In this document: positions 62,163 through 64,000 of the stretch, piece by piece
How positions within the stretch are numbered: the stretch's first letter is position 1
Layout: every line of letters begins with the position of its first letter
Assembly: GCA_035629175.1 (NCBI GenBank)
Contig: DASPIL010000096.1
Location: 168,309-232,308, forward strand
DNA from: Verrucomicrobiia bacterium
GTDB lineage: Bacteria > Verrucomicrobiota > Verrucomicrobiia > Limisphaerales > DASXHY01
Reading direction: 5' to 3'
Length of the DNA stretch: 64,000 nucleotides
Program-made: the position numbers and the translations under genes
Notes under the pieces: generated by a model
The model's database searches: none
The model's input: only the letters and a program-made list of their open reading frames with translations
Told to the model about the DNA's origin: nothing

Positions 62163-62873
62163 TCAGGGTGGACTCCATTCGAGGATCGCAGGGGAATCCG
62201 CGGTACGTTTAAAGCCGGCAGATTCCCAAAGGCGTGCAAAGTAGGGTGTGAAGTAGACGACTTTCACGGGGCGCGGCTGTTCGAATAGTGAACGGGCGAC
62301 GTTGTTGACCACTTCCTTCATCACGGCTTCGCCAAACGGATTGAAGAAGAACAGGACGAGAGGTCCCGCTGGTATGGGAAAGACCGCGGCATCCGCAACG
62401 CTGACTTCAATCACAGAACACGGGAGCGCGCGAGAAACCTTGTCGATGTTTTTAACCGCGGTGTCTGCAAGCGTCCTGCAATACTCGACGCCCACGACCT
62501 TTCGAAAGGGAAGCCTCGCCGCGAGCAACAGGGCGCGGCCCTTGCCGCATCCGTAATCTACAAAGGTGAATTCGGGGGGATTGATTTCCAACCGCGCCAG
62601 CGATTGGGCGAACTCATTGGCATCGACTGCCTGATACGAAATGCCATGGGCCCAGTGGGGGCCGATCACGGCTTCCGGACCAGGCCGCACGACGCCGCCA
62701 GTATCCACGCCGTGCTCGCGATCGAAGAGGGCGTCGGCTTCCTCACGCTGCCGTTCGAGACGTCTTGCTGCCGGGCGCAACAGCGAACAGAGGCTCCACC
62801 AGCACATGGGAATCGTGCCCAGCACGCCACGTTGTGCGATCGAACGGGTGATGCGTTGCCGCAGTGAATCCAT
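62163..62873 (-). CDS. Class I SAM-dependent methyltransferase
   Basis: 236 residues. The SAM-binding motif F-V-D-Y-G-C-G-K-G-R-A-L-L-L-A-A is near residue 105, with V-V-G-V-E-Y-C for the acidic end of strand 2 and V-L-F-F-F-N-P-F for motif IV. The N-terminal 90 residues include basic helices and G-I-S-Y-Q-A-V-D. Substrate is unknown. It lies convergent with polA (28 bases) and 27 bases after the UbiB-family gene on the same strand. Confidence 0.82.
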   Translation of the reverse strand: MDSLRQRITRSIAQRGVLGTIPMCWWSLCSLLRPAARRLERQREEADALFDREHGVDTGGVVRPGPEAVIGPHWAHGISYQAVDANEFAQSLARLEINPPEFTFVDYGCGKGRALLLAARLPFRKVVGVEYCRTLADTAVKNIDKVSRALPCSVIEVSVADAAVFPIPAGPLVLFFFNPFGEAVMKEVVNNVARSLFEQPRPVKVVYFTPYFARLWESAGFKRTADSPAILEWSPP

Positions 62874-62900
62874 GGGTTCAACACGGATTGGAACGGTATT

Positions 62901-64000
62901 TTACCTGCGATTGCGCTGCTTGCTCTTGTGATCCTGCCAGAGAATGTTGAGCACGAGCCACGCTCCGCCGAACGCAGCCGCCATAAAACAGATAATGGCC
63001 AAGCCTGGATAGCCCATGATCTGGAATGTGGTCTGCACCTGCATCAGGAGCGCTGCGCCCACAATGAGCGCGGCGAGAATCAAGCCCGTTGTGATCCGGT
63101 TTGCGACCTTCTGCGCCGCTTCCACCAGGAACTGCGTTTCCACGGGCTTCACCTTCACGTTCAATTCGGCGTTGCCAAGTGCGTCGAGGATTTTGTTGAG
63201 CCGCGACGGCAGTGCACCCAGGAATTGTTTTGCATCCAGGAGAGACGCGTAGATCTTTCCCTCGCTCATCGATGACTTCATCCGCCGATTCAGCAGCTGG
63301 CTGGCATTGCGGCGAATCGATTCGGTGGGATCAAAATCTGGAGCCAGAATTTGGCCGATTTGATCCAGCTGCAGCAATGTCTTCCCGAGCAGCGTAAGCT
63401 CAATCGGCACGTACAAGCCTGTCTCCCCGGCTGTCCGCGTTAATTCCAGGAGCGCGCGGCCCAGGTCCAGTTCATGCAGCTTGCTATTCTGCTGTTCCGC
63501 AATCAAATGGCTGATCTTGTGCCGGAATTGCGGCTCGTCGAAGTGTTCGGTCGTGGCGCTGATGCGAATGGCAACATCGCCCGCCGTGTCGCTATCACCT
63601 TCGCTGATTGCCAGCAGCAGCTTGAGCAGGTGTTCCTGCAACACGGGCGTCGTATGTCCCACCATTCCCATGTCCAGAAGAGCGATGTTGTGATCGGACG
63701 TGAGAAACACATTGCCCGGGTGCGGATCGGCGTGGAAGGTTCCGTCGTTCAGGACCTGCTTGAGATAAGCCTTGAATACTTCCTCCGCGAGTGCGTTGCC
63801 GTCGATGTCCAACCGCGTGAGCGGGCTTAATTCCGTCACCTTGGTGCCTTCGATGTAATCCATCGTCAGCACCTTGTGCGTCGTGTAATCGTTGACCGGC
63901 CGTGGAATGCGGATTCGCGGGAACTCACGCATGTTTTCCGCAACAGCCTCCAGGTTGGCAGCCTCGCGCCGATAATCGAGCTCGTGCGCGATGGTGGTCG
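62901..64000 (-). CDS. UbiB/ABC1/AarF-family atypical kinase, 5' end outside window
   Basis: 366 residues are seen, entering at E-L-D-Y-R-R-E-A-A-N-L near the window edge; ATG 63932 is internal, not the start. Kinase-like marks are D-Y-I-E-G, H-A-D-P-H-P-G-N-V and L-L-D-M-G-M-V-G. Two C-terminal transmembrane helices (L-I-L-A-A-L-I-V-G-A-A and L-A-I-I-C-F-M-A-A-A-F-G) match UbiB-type membrane anchoring. Known: the family supports ubiquinone or other isoprenoid-lipid metabolism, with ATPase activity. The K-x-G-Q motif expected in the N-terminal part is outside the window. Confidence 0.9.
   Translation of the reverse strand, partial: TTIAHELDYRREAANLEAVAENMREFPRIRIPRPVNDYTTHKVLTMDYIEGTKVTELSPLTRLDIDGNALAEEVFKAYLKQVLNDGTFHADPHPGNVFLTSDHNIALLDMGMVGHTTPVLQEHLLKLLLAISEGDSDTAGDVAIRISATTEHFDEPQFRHKISHLIAEQQNSKLHELDLGRALLELTRTAGETGLYVPIELTLLGKTLLQLDQIGQILAPDFDPTESIRRNASQLLNRRMKSSMSEGKIYASLLDAKQFLGALPSRLNKILDALGNAELNVKVKPVETQFLVEAAQKVANRITTGLILAALIVGAALLMQVQTTFQIMGYPGLAIICFMAAAFGGAWLVLNILWQDHKSKQRNRR

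Overview
The window reads as a chromosomal segment of a high-GC Verrucomicrobiota bacterium, most like the Pedosphaera/Limisphaerales group. This is inferred from: three prepilin-type proteins with the [19 protein letters not shown] signature; a PEP-CTERM protein; many very large secreted proteins with LamG, lamin-tail or CotH domains and a common C-terminal module ending in F-Y-R; dense polysaccharide hydrolases; and intergenic repeats of the ACGCGAATT type. No phage, insertion sequence, CRISPR array or rRNA was seen.

Layout. 1-4680: end of a complex I operon (nuoL tail, two nuoM paralogues, nuoN, joined by ATGA overlaps). 4742-7828: large secreted metzincin protease. 8004-16708: a xylan-degradation locus of two gene runs, GH30-GH8-GH67 and GH10-(CE6+CE1), each preceded by nearly the same 18-bp inverted repeat. 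16843-26625: a 1799-residue lamin-tail/CotH protein, a GH95 glycosidase and a double-LamG protein. 26885-30843: a sensor kinase with PA14 and OB-like extracellular repeats, translationally coupled to a NarL-type regulator. 30982-37179: two pseudopilin-like genes around a tRNA-Ser(GCT), then a 1338-residue GH13 protein.

37606-48500 is a patchy accessory region. It holds an LptF/G permease, the 3' remnant of an SDR gene fused into a hypothetical gene, REP-like hairpins, tRNA-Ala(CGC) followed by a GIY-YIG cassette with a truncated second copy, an uncharacterised three-gene operon (membrane protein, glutathionylspermidine-synthase-like ATP-grasp, unknown), a D-glutamate cyclase-like gene, a YCII protein and two small membrane proteins. 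48540-64000 is mostly housekeeping: nitronate monooxygenase-like protein, a second ATP-grasp-like protein, ProA, a C25-like surface protein, a PEP-CTERM protein, a pseudopilin, an M23 peptidase with a lipoprotein, a 32-residue basic protein, DNA polymerase I with a degenerate proofreading site, a methyltransferase and a truncated UbiB/ABC1 kinase.

How it works together. The two xylanase runs encode a nearly full glucuronoxylan pathway: backbone cleavage (GH10, GH30), deacetylation and possibly deferuloylation (CE6+CE1), removal of methylglucuronate (GH67) and trimming of xylooligosaccharides from the reducing end (GH8). The shared palindrome suggests common control. The PA14-type kinase next to the locus is a candidate carbohydrate sensor, but that link is only positional. 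All family calls come from reading motifs by eye; no database search was run.
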